DNA of 64,000 nt from Novosphingobium sp. UBA6272 (GCF_002440635.1 NZ_DJUW01000034.1:23074-87073), one strand, 5' to 3'. Shown: positions 42,704-52,589, counted from the stretch's first letter. Numbers and translations: made by a program. Notes: a model not told the origin generated them from the sequence alone.

Positions 42704-44053
42704 CTAGGCCGCGCTGGCAGATCCGGGCAGGCGCAACCAGCTTACGCGCAGCCCCAGCCGCCGCCGCGCAACCAGATCCGAAGCGGCGCCGACCACGGTC
42801 AGGGAAACCAACTGGGCCAGCGCCGCGCCTACCGCACCATAGATCGGGATCAAAGCCAGCGCTGCGACAATCCCGCCCAGTACGGCAATCACGTAGATCA
42901 CCGTCAGCGGCCGCTCCAGATCGGTCATCAGCAGCAGGATCGGCCCCATCCCGAACAGGCTGAAGGCCAGCTGGGCGATCGCAATCACCAGCAGGGGCTG
43001 CGCTGCGCCGGCGTAAGGCGCGCCGAAGGCCAGGGTAACCAGTGCTTCGCCGAACAGGGCCAGCACCAGTACGATTGCTCCGCAGATAGCGGTCAGCATC
43101 AGGCTGACCTTGCCGAGCAAGGCCTGCAGCTCGCCCTCCCCGCCGTTGCGGAAAAGCACCGCCAGGCGCGGGGCAAGGACAACATGGAACACGCTGATCG
43201 GCATATTGATCAGCGCCGCGCAGGCTAAGGCGACACGAAACCATCCGAGTTCGGTCCCGGCAACCAGCCAGCCCATCAGGATCAGGCCGTAGGTGCCGTC
43301 GAGCTGCCGCAGCACATCGACCACCCCCAGCGGGATTGCTGCACTAAGCCAGGGCTTACGGACAGCGCCGGACGTTTGATCTGTTGAACGCGTGGCGCGC
43401 AGGAACCAGTACTGGCAGATCGCCGCCGCTGCGAATGCTACCACCAACTGGATCATCAGCACCGAGCCGATATCGGGTCGCCCGAAGGCCAACCAGGCAA
43501 CCAGAACCAACGTCAGCGCCGCGACCGGTCGGCCGAGGATGTCCATGAACTGGCCCTGGGTCATCTGCCCGACCCCGCGCAGTCCGGCGGAAAGGACGAC
43601 GGTCTGAACCGCCAGCACATTAAGTAGAGAACCGATCAACCAGTGACGCGGCTCGACATTGAGGAACGGTTGGTCGAGCAGCAGCAGGATTGCCGCCAAA
43701 CCCACCGGGACGAGCGAGGCAAGCAGGCTGGCTGATTGAAAGGTCCCGCTCCGCGCCCGCACCGCGGCGAGCGCATTCTCGCTGGCCAGCACCGCAAATT
43801 CGCGCACGGCCAACTGCGGGGTGCCCAGCTGGCAGAACGTGGTCGCCAGCGCCGCCACCGAAATGACGAGGCCATAGATCCCGAAATCGGCTGGGGACCA
43901 AAGCCGTGCTAAAACCAGCCCCAGGCCGAACGTACCGAGCAGACCGGCAATCCGCAGTGCCAGGCTGGCAGCCATCGAAAGCAGGGCCCGACCGTCGAGC
44001 CTGAAAGCGGGGATCGCGCTGCGCAGTCTTGCCTGCATCGCTTGCCAGGCCAT
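42704..44053 (-). CDS. Wzx-type polysaccharide flippase (MOP superfamily)
   Basis: The start is ATG 44053 with AAGGGA nine bases upstream, giving 449 residues; a longer frame is open but crosses the divergent gene. About 12-14 hydrophobic helices are visible, for example LALRIAGLLGTFGLGLVLARLW, FGIYGLVISVAALATTFCQLG and VFHVVLAPRLAVLF. The pattern is that of polysaccharide biosynthesis MOP transporters, which move undecaprenyl-linked repeat units across the inner membrane. It is encoded alone on minus, divergent from the acyltransferase and the polymerase genes. Confidence 0.88.
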   Translation of the reverse strand: MAWQAMQARLRSAIPAFRLDGRALLSMAASLALRIAGLLGTFGLGLVLARLWSPADFGIYGLVISVAALATTFCQLGTPQLAVREFAVLASENALAAVRARSGTFQSASLLASLVPVGLAAILLLLDQPFLNVEPRHWLIGSLLNVLAVQTVVLSAGLRGVGQMTQGQFMDILGRPVAALTLVLVAWLAFGRPDIGSVLMIQLVVAFAAAAICQYWFLRATRSTDQTSGAVRKPWLSAAIPLGVVDVLRQLDGTYGLILMGWLVAGTELGWFRVALACAALINMPISVFHVVLAPRLAVLFRNGGEGELQALLGKVSLMLTAICGAIVLVLALFGEALVTLAFGAPYAGAAQPLLVIAIAQLAFSLFGMGPILLLMTDLERPLTVIYVIAVLGGIVAALALIPIYGAVGAALAQLVSLTVVGAASDLVARRRLGLRVSWLRLPGSASAA

Positions 44054-44129
44054 GTCGCAAGGTCCCTTTGCTGTGCCGGGGAGAAAGCCTCGGTTGCGCC
44101 GCAAGGTCCACTCGACTAGTGAAACCGGC

Positions 44130-44582
44130 ATGCTCCGATCGACCCTCAGCGCCGTAAAGCGATTGCTACCGACGTTCAAGGGCTATTGGCACTTCGGAAA
44201 ATTCGTCAATATTTATGGTAACTTCACTGTTGTGAACGCGGCGAATATCAAAATCGGGAACAATGTCGCGATCAATCACGATGTTTTCCTTCTCGGCCGT
44301 TGCGGCATTGCTATCGGCGATCACGTCGTTTTATCGGCAAGGGCCATGGTGATGGACGGCGGACTCGATATCGGAAGGTCGCATGCGGCTGGTAGCGACC
44401 ATGTCGACCGCCCGGTCGAAATTGGCCACGGTGCATGGATTGGCGCTGGTGCTATCATATTGCCCGGGGTCGTAATCGGACCCGGCGCTGTCATTGGTGC
44501 CGGATCGGTCGTGACCAAATCGGTTCCGGCCAGAGAAGTCTGGGCCGGCAATCCTGCCGGCCCGATCCGCAAGCCCGAGTGA
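44130..44582 (+). CDS. Left-handed beta-helix acyltransferase (hexapeptide family)
   Basis: I prefer ATG 44130 (150 residues, MLRSTLSAVKRLLPTFKGY) to the in-frame ATG at 44052, which would overlap the divergent flippase start. Hexapeptide repeats are clear: NIKIGNNVAINHDVFL, GIAIGDHVVLSA, IGHGAWIGAGAIILPGVVIG and AVIGAGSVVTKSVP, ending EVWAGNPAGPIRKPE as in WcaF/MaaT-type O-acetyltransferases. It probably O-acetylates a sugar of the second polysaccharide. Ribosome site is weak. Confidence 0.85.
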   Translation: MLRSTLSAVKRLLPTFKGYWHFGKFVNIYGNFTVVNAANIKIGNNVAINHDVFLLGRCGIAIGDHVVLSARAMVMDGGLDIGRSHAAGSDHVDRPVEIGHGAWIGAGAIILPGVVIGPGAVIGAGSVVTKSVPAREVWAGNPAGPIRKPE

Positions 44583-44688
44583 CCGATAACGATACTGACA
44601 AACGCAGATAGTGCTCTCTGGCGTTGAGCCGGTCGGCAATTGGCTCTAGGCACGGCACCAAACCACTCCCGCAGGATCAAAAGCCCGA

Positions 44689-45756
44689 ATGCTGATCTAC
44701 TGGATACTTCTGGCTTTTCCTGCGCTCATGGCGGTCGCCTATCCTGTGAACCCGGATCGCCGGCGGATCAGCCCGGCGCAGGGGATTGGCTATCTCTTTT
44801 TCCTGCTGCTCTACACCGTGGTCGCCGCGATCCGCTTTGAAACCGGCGGCGACTGGCTGACCTATGACTTGCTCTATGATGATATCCGCACCGATACCTT
44901 TGCCCATGCGCTGACGGTCACCGATCCGCTTTATGGCCTGCTTAACTGGATCGGGGCTGAAACGGGGCTTGGTATCTACTTGGTCAACGCCGTGTGCGGC
45001 TGGGTGCTGGGTTCCGGGGTGATCCAGGTTTCTTTGCGGTTTCGCGAACCCTGGCTGGCGATAACTATGGCCGTGCCATATCTGCTGATCGTGGTCGGGC
45101 TTGGTTATGTCCGCCAAGGCGCCGCGATTGGCGTGATTCTGATGGCAATCGCCTCGTTCGACCAGTCCAAACCGTTGCGAACGCTTGTCTACCTGATGGT
45201 GGCTATGGCTTTTCACGCCACCGCCGTTGTTACCCTGCCAATGTTCACCTATGCCGTTACCGCACGTCACAAGTTGCTCGGCGTGCTGATCGCGGTGCTG
45301 GGCGTAGCCGTCTTCTATTTGCTTATCGCGCCACGGATTGAGGTCTTCGAAGCGGGGTATGTGGCGAACGAATATGATTCGGGCGGCACCTTCACCCGCC
45401 TGGTCATGAGCCTCATCCCATCTGCCTTGCTGCTTTGGCGGTGGCGACATTTCGGAACCAGCGAGCGCGTCCGCTCGGTCTGGGTGTCGATCGCGATCGC
45501 CAATTTTGCCGCACTCGCCGCACTGGGCCTGATTTCATCATCCACCGCGGTTGACCGGATCGCGCTGTTCTTTTCTCCAATCCAGATAGCAGTCTTTGGC
45601 GAGTTTCTTGCGCTGGTTCCGCTTGGTCAGCGCTTCACCATTCCGATCCGACTGTTGCTGATCGCGACTGCGGCCATGGTCCAGATCGTCTGGCTGGTCT
45701 TTGCGACTCACGCCGAGTTCTGGGTCCCCTATCGTTCGATCCTGGAATTCCTTTGA
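44689..45756 (+). CDS. EpsG-family polysaccharide polymerase (Wzy-like)
   Basis: This 355-residue integral membrane protein has about ten hydrophobic segments and the EpsG signature early in the chain, TVVAAIRFETGGDWLTYDLL, followed by DPLYGLLNWIG and GLGYVRQGAAIGVILMAIA. Such proteins polymerise lipid-linked repeat units in the periplasm. Its neighbours (flippase, glycosyltransferase, export genes) fit that role. It overlaps the following glycosyltransferase start (TTGA). Confidence 0.82.
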   Translation: MLIYWILLAFPALMAVAYPVNPDRRRISPAQGIGYLFFLLLYTVVAAIRFETGGDWLTYDLLYDDIRTDTFAHALTVTDPLYGLLNWIGAETGLGIYLVNAVCGWVLGSGVIQVSLRFREPWLAITMAVPYLLIVVGLGYVRQGAAIGVILMAIASFDQSKPLRTLVYLMVAMAFHATAVVTLPMFTYAVTARHKLLGVLIAVLGVAVFYLLIAPRIEVFEAGYVANEYDSGGTFTRLVMSLIPSALLLWRWRHFGTSERVRSVWVSIAIANFAALAALGLISSSTAVDRIALFFSPIQIAVFGEFLALVPLGQRFTIPIRLLLIATAAMVQIVWLVFATHAEFWVPYRSILEFL

Positions 45757-46901
45757 GCCTTCCTCCCCCTGCCCCGCTCATTGCCGTTTGCGCGAACCAG
45801 GCCTGGAACCTGGTCAATTTCCGTGCTGGCCTTATTGCCGCTTTGCTCGGCAGGGGCTTCCGCGTGCAGGCCATCGCTCCGCCCGATATAGAAATGGAAC
45901 GCAAGCTGGCTGAGCTGGGTTGCGGTTTCACGCCTGTGCCGCTGGACGCAGCCGGCCTTGCCCCGCACCGCGACTTGGCGACGCTCCTGGCCTTCCGGCG
46001 GATCATAGCCAATTTGCAGCCGGCCGCTTGGCTCAGCTGGACAATCAAGCCCAATGTCTACGGCTCGCTCGCTGCCGGGCTTGCCGGGGTGCCGGCCTTT
46101 CCCAACGTTTCCGGCCTTGGCACGGCCTTCATCCGCCGCAACCTGCTCACGCTGATCGCCAAGCAGCTTTACCGCACCGGCTTCCGCCGTGCCCCCACGG
46201 TTTTCTTTCAGAATGAGGATGATCGCGCTGAGTTCATCGGCGGCGGCATCGTCCGCACCTCGCAAGCGCATGTTCTTCCCGGATCGGGCATTGATGCGCA
46301 GGCCTGGGCTCCTCCCCCCGGTGGCCGGCCAGCGCCACGCCAGTTCCTGATGCTGTCGCGGGTCGTGGCCGACAAGGGCGTACGCGAATATGTCGAAGCG
46401 GCACGCCAGGTTCGTCAATTCTGGCCCGATGCGCACTTCGTCCTGATGGGTGAAATTGGTGTGGCGAACCGTACCGCGATCCCTCGCGCAGAGGTCGAGA
46501 GCTGGATTGCAGAAGGTGTGATCGAACACCGCGAGCCGGCGAGCGATGTTCGCCCGCATATTGCAGGTGCCGATTTCATCGTCCTTCCCTCATACCGTGA
46601 GGGCTTGTCGCGGGTTTTGCTGGAAGCGGCAGCGATGGGCCGGCCAATCGTCACCACCGATGTGACCGGTTGCCGTGATATCGTTCGCGAAGGAGAAAAC
46701 GGGTTTCTCTGCGCTCCCCGCGATGCTGGTTCGCTAGCTGCCGCGCTTGAGAAGGCCTGTGCATGTGCCGATGCAAGATGGCAGGCTCTGGCGGATGCCG
46801 GGCGGGCGCGGGTGGTGGAGGAGTTTTCTCAGGAACGCGTTACAGCGCTTTATCTGGAAGCAATGGCCCGGTCTGGCGTCATTCCGCCCCAAGCGACATG
46901 A
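45753..46901 (+). CDS. Glycosyltransferase family 4 protein
   Basis: The 382-residue protein begins at TTG 45753, overlapping the polymerase stop. The GT-B pattern is NQAWNLVNFRAGLIAALL, SWTIKPNVYGSLAAGLAG, PNVSGLGTAFIRRN, VFFQNEDDRAEF, LPGSGIDAQAWAPP, MLSRVVADKGVREYVEAA and SYREGLSRVLLEAAAMGRPI. It resembles WbpH/WbnH/PglA-type GalNAc or FucNAc transferases, especially in the KPNVYGS and SGLG motifs. The acceptor is not known. The 113-bp gap after it may contain a promoter for the export genes. Confidence 0.88.
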   Translation: MSLPPPAPLIAVCANQAWNLVNFRAGLIAALLGRGFRVQAIAPPDIEMERKLAELGCGFTPVPLDAAGLAPHRDLATLLAFRRIIANLQPAAWLSWTIKPNVYGSLAAGLAGVPAFPNVSGLGTAFIRRNLLTLIAKQLYRTGFRRAPTVFFQNEDDRAEFIGGGIVRTSQAHVLPGSGIDAQAWAPPPGGRPAPRQFLMLSRVVADKGVREYVEAARQVRQFWPDAHFVLMGEIGVANRTAIPRAEVESWIAEGVIEHREPASDVRPHIAGADFIVLPSYREGLSRVLLEAAAMGRPIVTTDVTGCRDIVREGENGFLCAPRDAGSLAAALEKACACADARWQALADAGRARVVEEFSQERVTALYLEAMARSGVIPPQAT

Positions 46902-47014
46902 TCGATGGGTTACAGGCCTTTGCATCGTGTCAACCATGTTCTAGAAGCCGGGTCTTCGCGCTTCGTCGGTATCCCGGCGAACCACGATCGCGGACTTACC
47001 GAAGGAGACGAGTT

Positions 47015-47737
47015 TTGGGTGCGCAATTGGCTTTGAACGGCGGTTTGCGGTCCCTGCTCCGCGCGGCAATGTTGCTGGTCGTGGCGCTGGGGATCAGCGC
47101 ATGCAGCACTCGCGGCGGTAATGTTCCTTATGCCCCTGCCGACTTTGGCGCGCCGGACAAGGTGCAACCTGCCGATGTTGCCTATGATCTTCCACTCGGC
47201 CCACTTGATATGCTGCGGGTCAGTGTTTTCCGCGTTCCCGAACTATCGGGCGACTATCAGGTTGACGCAAAAGGCATGCTGGATCTGCCGCTGATCGGCG
47301 CGCTGAACGTTCGGGAGTTCACCCCCCAGCAACTGGGTGAGGAGCTTGAGCGGCAGTATAGCAGGCGCTACCTCAACAATCCCGAAATCACCGTGCGGGT
47401 AACCAACAGCAACAACAACAGCGTCACCGTTGAAGGCGGGGTCAATGGCCCCGGCATCTACCCGTTGCCTGGCAAGATCACACTGGTCGGCGCTATCGCG
47501 CTCGCTCGCGGGGTCTCCATTCAGGACGGTAATCCGCGGCGAGTGGTCGTCTTCCGCAAAAGCGGGGGCAAGACGCTCGCCGCTGCGTTCGATCTGGTTT
47601 CGATCCGGCGCGGCGAGATGGAGGATCCGGCGATCTTTCCCGGCGATACCGTTGTGGTCGACAGTTCCACCACCCGGCCGCTCTATCGCGACTTGATGAT
47701 GAGCCTGCCGCTCTTCACCATATTCACCCAGCTCTGA
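47015..47737 (+). CDS. Polysaccharide export lipoprotein (Wza-like)
   Basis: AAGGAG at 47002-47007 lies seven bases before TTG 47015, which I take as start; an open frame extends further up but has no ribosome site. The 240-residue precursor has a signal ending VALGISACSTR (lipobox Cys). The Poly_export segment follows (YDLPLGPLDMLRVSVFRVPE, VDAKGMLDLPLIGALN), then an SLBB-like part (VTVEGGVNGPGIYPLPGKI). It should form the outer-membrane export channel for the second polysaccharide. It precedes the fused Wzz-kinase gene by 41 bases. Confidence 0.88.
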   Translation: MGAQLALNGGLRSLLRAAMLLVVALGISACSTRGGNVPYAPADFGAPDKVQPADVAYDLPLGPLDMLRVSVFRVPELSGDYQVDAKGMLDLPLIGALNVREFTPQQLGEELERQYSRRYLNNPEITVRVTNSNNNSVTVEGGVNGPGIYPLPGKITLVGAIALARGVSIQDGNPRRVVVFRKSGGKTLAAAFDLVSIRRGEMEDPAIFPGDTVVVDSSTTRPLYRDLMMSLPLFTIFTQL

Positions 47738-47778
47738 TCTTGCCCTGGCAATCGCTCGAACAAAGGAACTGAATCGCA

Positions 47779-49956
47779 ATGCTATTGCAAGGCAATCCGC
47801 CCACCGGTGGCCAATCCCAGCCGGGAGCTGCGCAACCGCATCAGGGCGACCACGGTTTTGACATTTCCCACATTCTGCACATGCTTGCAGAACGCTGGAA
47901 GCTGATCCTGGCAGTCAGCATTGCCGGTCTGGTTCTGGGAATTGCAACGGCCCTGTTGACCACACCGCAGTATCGCGCCTCCACCCTGATGCAGTTTGAC
48001 CCAGGCTCCACCGACGTGCTGGAACCAGGCAAGAACGGCCAGGCCCGCGTGCGTGGGCCCAGCGGGGAAGCAATCGCAACCCAGATTGGTCTGCTTCAAA
48101 GTGAATCGCTGGCCCGCCAGGTTGCCCAGGATCTGAATCTAGTAGCCATGCCCGAATTTGGCGGTGACAGTGGCACGCTGGAACAGCGAACCGATCGCGC
48201 GACGGCAATCTTGCGGGGATCAACCAGTGCCGAAGTCGTTAAGGGCAGTACGCTGATCCGGGTCAATGCAGTATCGAATGACCCCGCTATGTCCGCGAGG
48301 ATCGCCAATGCTCTATCGCGTGGGCACATTTCCGCCAATATCGAACGTCGCTTCAACGCTTCGTCCTATGCCCGCAAATTTCTTTCTGATCAGCTGACCC
48401 GCACCAAGGGCGCGCTGGAGGAATCCGAACGCAATCTCAACAGCTATGCGATCAGCGCGGGGATGTTCCGGCAAAGCGGCCAGAACAACGAAGGCAAGAC
48501 AGTTGAAGGCGCATCGCTTGCCCAAACCGACCTTTCCAAGCTCAACGATGCCTTGAAGCAGGCAGAGATCAACCGGATTGCGGCTGAGCAACGCTATCGC
48601 AAATCCGAGGTCGATTTTGCCGGCGATGTCGCCGCCAGCGTTTCACCGATGATCCAGCAGCGTGCTGAGCTGCAGGCCCAGTACGATGAAAAGTCGAAGA
48701 TTTATAAGCCTGACTATCCCACGATGATCGAATTGAAGGCCCGGATCGATCGGCTGGATTCGTCGATCGCTTCGGAACGCAAGCGCTCCAACACCAACAA
48801 GCGCGCCGAACTCTATGGCGAGTATCAGGCTGCCGTGCGAATCGAAGCCGAACTGCGCCAGAAGGTCGCCGAAGCGAAGGGCGAAGTCGTGCTCGACCGA
48901 AGCCGCTCGATCCAATACAACATCCTGCAGCGTGAAGCCGATACCAACCGCGCGCTCTATGATGCCCTGCTGCAGCGCTACAAGGAAGTTGGCGTCGCCG
49001 GGGGCATCGGTCAGAGCGAAGTGTCACTGGTTGACGAAGCCAAAGCGCCTGGCGGCCCGTTCCGTCCGCGTCCGTTGGTCAATGCGATCGTCGGACTGAT
49101 CGCCGGGCTTTCGCTTGGCGTTGGCCTGGCTCTCGCTCTGCAACTGCTGTTCGATACCATCGCCGAACCGCGCGATGTTCGCAGCAAGCTGCACTTGTCG
49201 GTGCTGGGCGCAATTCCGATGGAACCGGACAGTCGGCCACCGATGGAGGCGCTGGCGGATCGCAAATCGGAGTTGTCCGAGGCCTACCATTCGGTCCGAA
49301 CCGCGCTCAAGTTCGCGCGGCCCGAAGGGCTCCCCTCCAGCCTGCTGGTCAGCTCGACCCGTCCGGCCGAGGGCAAGTCGACATCGGCCTATGCGATCGC
49401 ACTGACCGTGGCCAAGCTCGGCAGCAAGGTCTTGCTGATCGATGCCGACCTGCGCAAGCCGACTTTCGCGTCAAGCCGCAAGGACGGGCATGGCCTGGGC
49501 TATCTGCTCAACAGCGACGATCCACTCCTGCCGCTGATCGAGAAGACCAAGACCGACAATCTCAGCCTACTCCCGGTCGGGCGGTTTACCGGCTCTGCGG
49601 CTGACTTGCTCAGCTCGAACCGATTGCCGCTGCTGATCAAGGAAGCAGCCGATGCCTTTGACATGGTCGTCATCGATGCACCGCCGGTTCTTGGCCTGGC
49701 CGATGCACCGTTGCTGGCGTCGGTCGCCGAAGCCACCGTCCTGGTGGTCGAAAGCGGCCGTTCGCGCACCGCGGATGTCCAGGAGATGGTCCGACGGCTT
49801 GCCGACGCCGGGGCACACCTTGCCGGGGTTATCCTGACCAAGATCTCGATCAAGCGTGGTCGATATGGTTATGGCTACGGCTATGGCTTCTACGGATCCG
49901 AAGCGGATGAACGCGGTGCAATCACCGAAGCGGCACGGCGCATCGATGTTGCCTGA
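47779..49956 (+). CDS. Fused Wzz-tyrosine kinase (polysaccharide co-polymerase/BY-kinase)
   Basis: The 725-residue protein has a Wzz domain with a first membrane helix (LILAVSIAGLVLGIATALL, about 40-58), a periplasmic coiled-coil and GNVR-type segment, and a second membrane helix near 435-455. The cytosolic kinase domain has Walker A RPAEGKSTSAYAIA, Walker A' VLLIDADLRKP and Walker B MVVIDAPPVLGLAD. The tail RYGYGYGYGFYG holds five tyrosines, the autophosphorylation cluster. It sets chain length and controls export in one polypeptide, unlike the split XrtA set. The upstream gene is its Wza partner. Confidence 0.93.
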   Translation: MLLQGNPPTGGQSQPGAAQPHQGDHGFDISHILHMLAERWKLILAVSIAGLVLGIATALLTTPQYRASTLMQFDPGSTDVLEPGKNGQARVRGPSGEAIATQIGLLQSESLARQVAQDLNLVAMPEFGGDSGTLEQRTDRATAILRGSTSAEVVKGSTLIRVNAVSNDPAMSARIANALSRGHISANIERRFNASSYARKFLSDQLTRTKGALEESERNLNSYAISAGMFRQSGQNNEGKTVEGASLAQTDLSKLNDALKQAEINRIAAEQRYRKSEVDFAGDVAASVSPMIQQRAELQAQYDEKSKIYKPDYPTMIELKARIDRLDSSIASERKRSNTNKRAELYGEYQAAVRIEAELRQKVAEAKGEVVLDRSRSIQYNILQREADTNRALYDALLQRYKEVGVAGGIGQSEVSLVDEAKAPGGPFRPRPLVNAIVGLIAGLSLGVGLALALQLLFDTIAEPRDVRSKLHLSVLGAIPMEPDSRPPMEALADRKSELSEAYHSVRTALKFARPEGLPSSLLVSSTRPAEGKSTSAYAIALTVAKLGSKVLLIDADLRKPTFASSRKDGHGLGYLLNSDDPLLPLIEKTKTDNLSLLPVGRFTGSAADLLSSNRLPLLIKEAADAFDMVVIDAPPVLGLADAPLLASVAEATVLVVESGRSRTADVQEMVRRLADAGAHLAGVILTKISIKRGRYGYGYGYGFYGSEADERGAITEAARRIDVA

Positions 49957-51192
49957 TTGCGGTTTCAGCACGCCATGATTCATCAGAAAATTGCGAATCT
50001 GATCTCCGGTCATCCTAGAGTCTCGTCGCTGGGGTTGTTTGCGGGCTTGTCGCTGGCAGTCCTGTTTTCCGGCATCGCCCGGGTCGCTGAAACTCCGGCC
50101 GCCGGGGCCTCGGGCCGGCTAGACCGGATCGCGCCAGGCTCGCTTGGCGAAGTGCGCTTCCAGCTCGCGAAGATCGGGATGGACCGGGTTGATGTCGATC
50201 CCGCCACCGCCCAAATCGCCTTGCGCGGTGTTCCGCTGGCCAGCGATCCCCTGGCGGCATTGGCAGCGCGAGGCCTTGCTGATGATCCCCGAGGCAGCTC
50301 CGGCAAAGAGGCCGCGCTGCTCGCCGAGGCACTGCGCCGCGATCCCCGTTCGCGGCCAGCCCGGATACTGTTGTTGCGCCAGATGGCCGCCAATGGCAAC
50401 TTGAAGGGCGCATTCGACCAACTGGCGGTGTTCAGTCGGCTCAATCCCGGACTGGTTGAAGCGATCATGGAGGCTATTACCGCGCGGGTTGGAACCGTCA
50501 GGCAGGTCGACGATGCCCTTTCTGCAATCGCAGGGCATGACGGACTTTACCTGCCTTTCGTCAATCGCATGGTCGGCAAGCGCAAGCCGCCCGAAGTGGT
50601 CTTGCACATGGCTCAAAAGCTCCCTGCAGCAGTGATCGCCAAGCCGGAAATCCGCCGCAGCGTGGTGCGGCAATTGGTCGATGCGGGGCTGTTTAGCGAT
50701 GCCCGCAGATTGTGGCAGCAAGGCTTGCCCAACGCAGGAGTTCGCTTGGTTCATTCGCCCGATTTCGCCGATCGTGCAGCCCCGCCACCATTCAACTGGC
50801 AGCTCTATGTCGGCCCGACCGGTGCGGCCGAACGGGCCAGGAATGGCGGACTTTCAATAGCCTACTATGATCGCAACCCGGGCTTGCTGGCGACCCAGCT
50901 ACTCACCTTGGTCCCAGGAAGCTACCAGGCCATGGCCGACTACGAGGTAATAAGCGGGACGCCCGACAATGTGCGGCTGCGCATCGTCTGCCAGGGCAAC
51001 GGGACCGTACTTGGCGAAGCGGGACTGGTTCAGCGCAAGCCTGGTCTAAACCGCTTGAGCCTGAATTTCTCCGTTCCTGGAAACGGATGCAACGGACAGA
51101 TGTTGGCTGTTGCAGGTGTTGCCACCGAAGAACGCGGTGAGAAGCACCTCCTCGTAAAACGCATCGACGTTGTTGCAGGAGGCAGCAAATGA
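49957..51192 (+). CDS. Unknown envelope protein with helical repeats and a beta-sandwich-like C-terminus
   Basis: I do not recognise a named family. The start is TTG 49957 or, less far upstream, ATG 49975. Residues about 20-45 form one membrane helix (SLGLFAGLSLAVLFSGIA). Residues 60-250 are Ala-rich and helical with TPR-like periodicity. Residues 280-411 look like a beta-sandwich resembling a carbohydrate-binding module, with cysteines in RIVCQGNG and PGNGCNGQ that could form a disulfide. It sits between the chain-length kinase and the O-antigen ligase, overlapping the latter by ATGA. A role in surface polysaccharide handling is inferred from context. Confidence 0.7.
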   Translation: MRFQHAMIHQKIANLISGHPRVSSLGLFAGLSLAVLFSGIARVAETPAAGASGRLDRIAPGSLGEVRFQLAKIGMDRVDVDPATAQIALRGVPLASDPLAALAARGLADDPRGSSGKEAALLAEALRRDPRSRPARILLLRQMAANGNLKGAFDQLAVFSRLNPGLVEAIMEAITARVGTVRQVDDALSAIAGHDGLYLPFVNRMVGKRKPPEVVLHMAQKLPAAVIAKPEIRRSVVRQLVDAGLFSDARRLWQQGLPNAGVRLVHSPDFADRAAPPPFNWQLYVGPTGAAERARNGGLSIAYYDRNPGLLATQLLTLVPGSYQAMADYEVISGTPDNVRLRIVCQGNGTVLGEAGLVQRKPGLNRLSLNFSVPGNGCNGQMLAVAGVATEERGEKHLLVKRIDVVAGGSK

Positions 51193-52550
51193 CGCTTCCG
51201 TTGCGCCATTGGTTGGTTCTCATCTTCGTATTGCTAACGCTCGGGCTCGGCGGCGCGAGCGCGGCCGGCTTTAGCGGCAATCTGTTCCTACAATTCGCAG
51301 GGGCATCTTTGATTGCCTACTCGGTCTGGAATATCGATCGGGCCGGTGACTTGACAACGGGACTGGGCCGATTCCTGATCGCATTGCTGGGCCTCTTCCT
51401 GCTTCAGTTCCTCCCACTGCCCCCCGCGCTCTGGCGCCTCATGCCAGGGCGCGAGGCAGTGGCGTCGGGCTATGAGCTGGCAGGTATGAGCCAACCCTGG
51501 CTAACCTACTCACTCGATCCATGGGGCTCGCTGCATAGCCTGCTTTGGTGGATCCCGGCTCTGGCCATTTTTATGGCGATGCGCGCAAAGAACGCCCCCC
51601 CAGCCCGCCTGGTCATCTGGCTGATCGCCATCGTCGCCTATGCCTCGGTAATCCTGGCTGCGGCCCAGGCCTTTGGTGGCTCTGGCTACTTCTATACGAT
51701 AACAAATCGCGGCAACGGGGTTGGACTGTTTTCGAACAGCAACCATTTCAGCAGCTTCATGCTCGTCTCGATGGCGCTGCTCGCCGGTCAGGCCCTCCAT
51801 GATCGCCCGACCGGTCGGCACGGCAAGAACCCCAACACTCCGGACTATATCCTTGCCGCCCAGTTGGCTCCGCTCGCCTTCGGGGTATTCCTGTCAGACT
51901 CCTTGGCCGGTCAGATGCTGATGATCCCCGTGCTAGGCGGCATAGTGCTTCTGGCGCGCCCGACCTGGCAATTGCGTTGGCAATTGGTCCTCGCCGTGCT
52001 CGCCATTTTTGCTGTCGGCATGGTGTGGCTCTTGACCTCGGGACTCGCCGCCAACGATCTGATGGCCAAATCCGGCACTGCCGGAATCAGCCGGGGTGAG
52101 TTTCTCGCCAATGGCAGCCAGATGCTCAAGGATTTCGCACCATTTGGCTCTGGCATTGGAACCTTCCAGGATATCTATCCGTGGTATGAAGATCTTGCCA
52201 AAGTCGGCACAACTTACGCCAACCATGCGCACAATGATTTGCTCGAGCTGACTATTGAAACGGGCCTTCCCGGTTTAATGGTGCTGGGTCTGTTCCTGGT
52301 CTGGTTGGGCAAACGATCCTGGCAACTCTGGACAGGCAACCGCGCCGAGAACCTCGTCGCCCTGTCCGCCAGCCTCGCCATATTTGCAGTGATGCTGCAC
52401 AGTCTGGTCGACTATCCGCTCCGCACCGCAGCTGTCAGCGGCTTGATCGCCTTGTGCTGTGTCCTGCTTTCCCGCTCTGCCGAAGCGCGAGGGGTAAGCG
52501 CCCTGCCCGATTCCGGCAGCGGCAAGCGCGAAGTCCTGCTCGAGATCTGA
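51189..52550 (+). CDS. O-antigen ligase family membrane protein (WaaL/Wzy_C)
   Basis: This 453-residue protein has about 11-12 hydrophobic helices. The Wzy_C region with GLFSNSNHFSSFMLVSMALL and GSGIGTFQDIYPWYEDLAKV then YANHAHNDLLELTIETGLPG is the family hallmark (the HxHND part lies in the large periplasmic loop). It may ligate the finished polysaccharide to an acceptor or polymerise it; an EpsG-type polymerase is also present. It is the last gene of the second cluster. Confidence 0.88.
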   Translation: MTLPLRHWLVLIFVLLTLGLGGASAAGFSGNLFLQFAGASLIAYSVWNIDRAGDLTTGLGRFLIALLGLFLLQFLPLPPALWRLMPGREAVASGYELAGMSQPWLTYSLDPWGSLHSLLWWIPALAIFMAMRAKNAPPARLVIWLIAIVAYASVILAAAQAFGGSGYFYTITNRGNGVGLFSNSNHFSSFMLVSMALLAGQALHDRPTGRHGKNPNTPDYILAAQLAPLAFGVFLSDSLAGQMLMIPVLGGIVLLARPTWQLRWQLVLAVLAIFAVGMVWLLTSGLAANDLMAKSGTAGISRGEFLANGSQMLKDFAPFGSGIGTFQDIYPWYEDLAKVGTTYANHAHNDLLELTIETGLPGLMVLGLFLVWLGKRSWQLWTGNRAENLVALSASLAIFAVMLHSLVDYPLRTAAVSGLIALCCVLLSRSAEARGVSALPDSGSGKREVLLEI

Positions 52551-52559
52551 GCGCTGAAG

Positions 52560-52589
52560 CTGGGGGCTAGCTTACGTCTCCACCCCCAG
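52560..52589 (+). terminator. Weak hairpin after the O-antigen ligase
   Basis: CTGGGGG (52560-52566) can pair with CCCCCAG (52583-52589) around a 16-base loop, ten bases beyond the ligase stop. No T tract follows, so termination here would be weak or factor-dependent. Confidence 0.3.
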
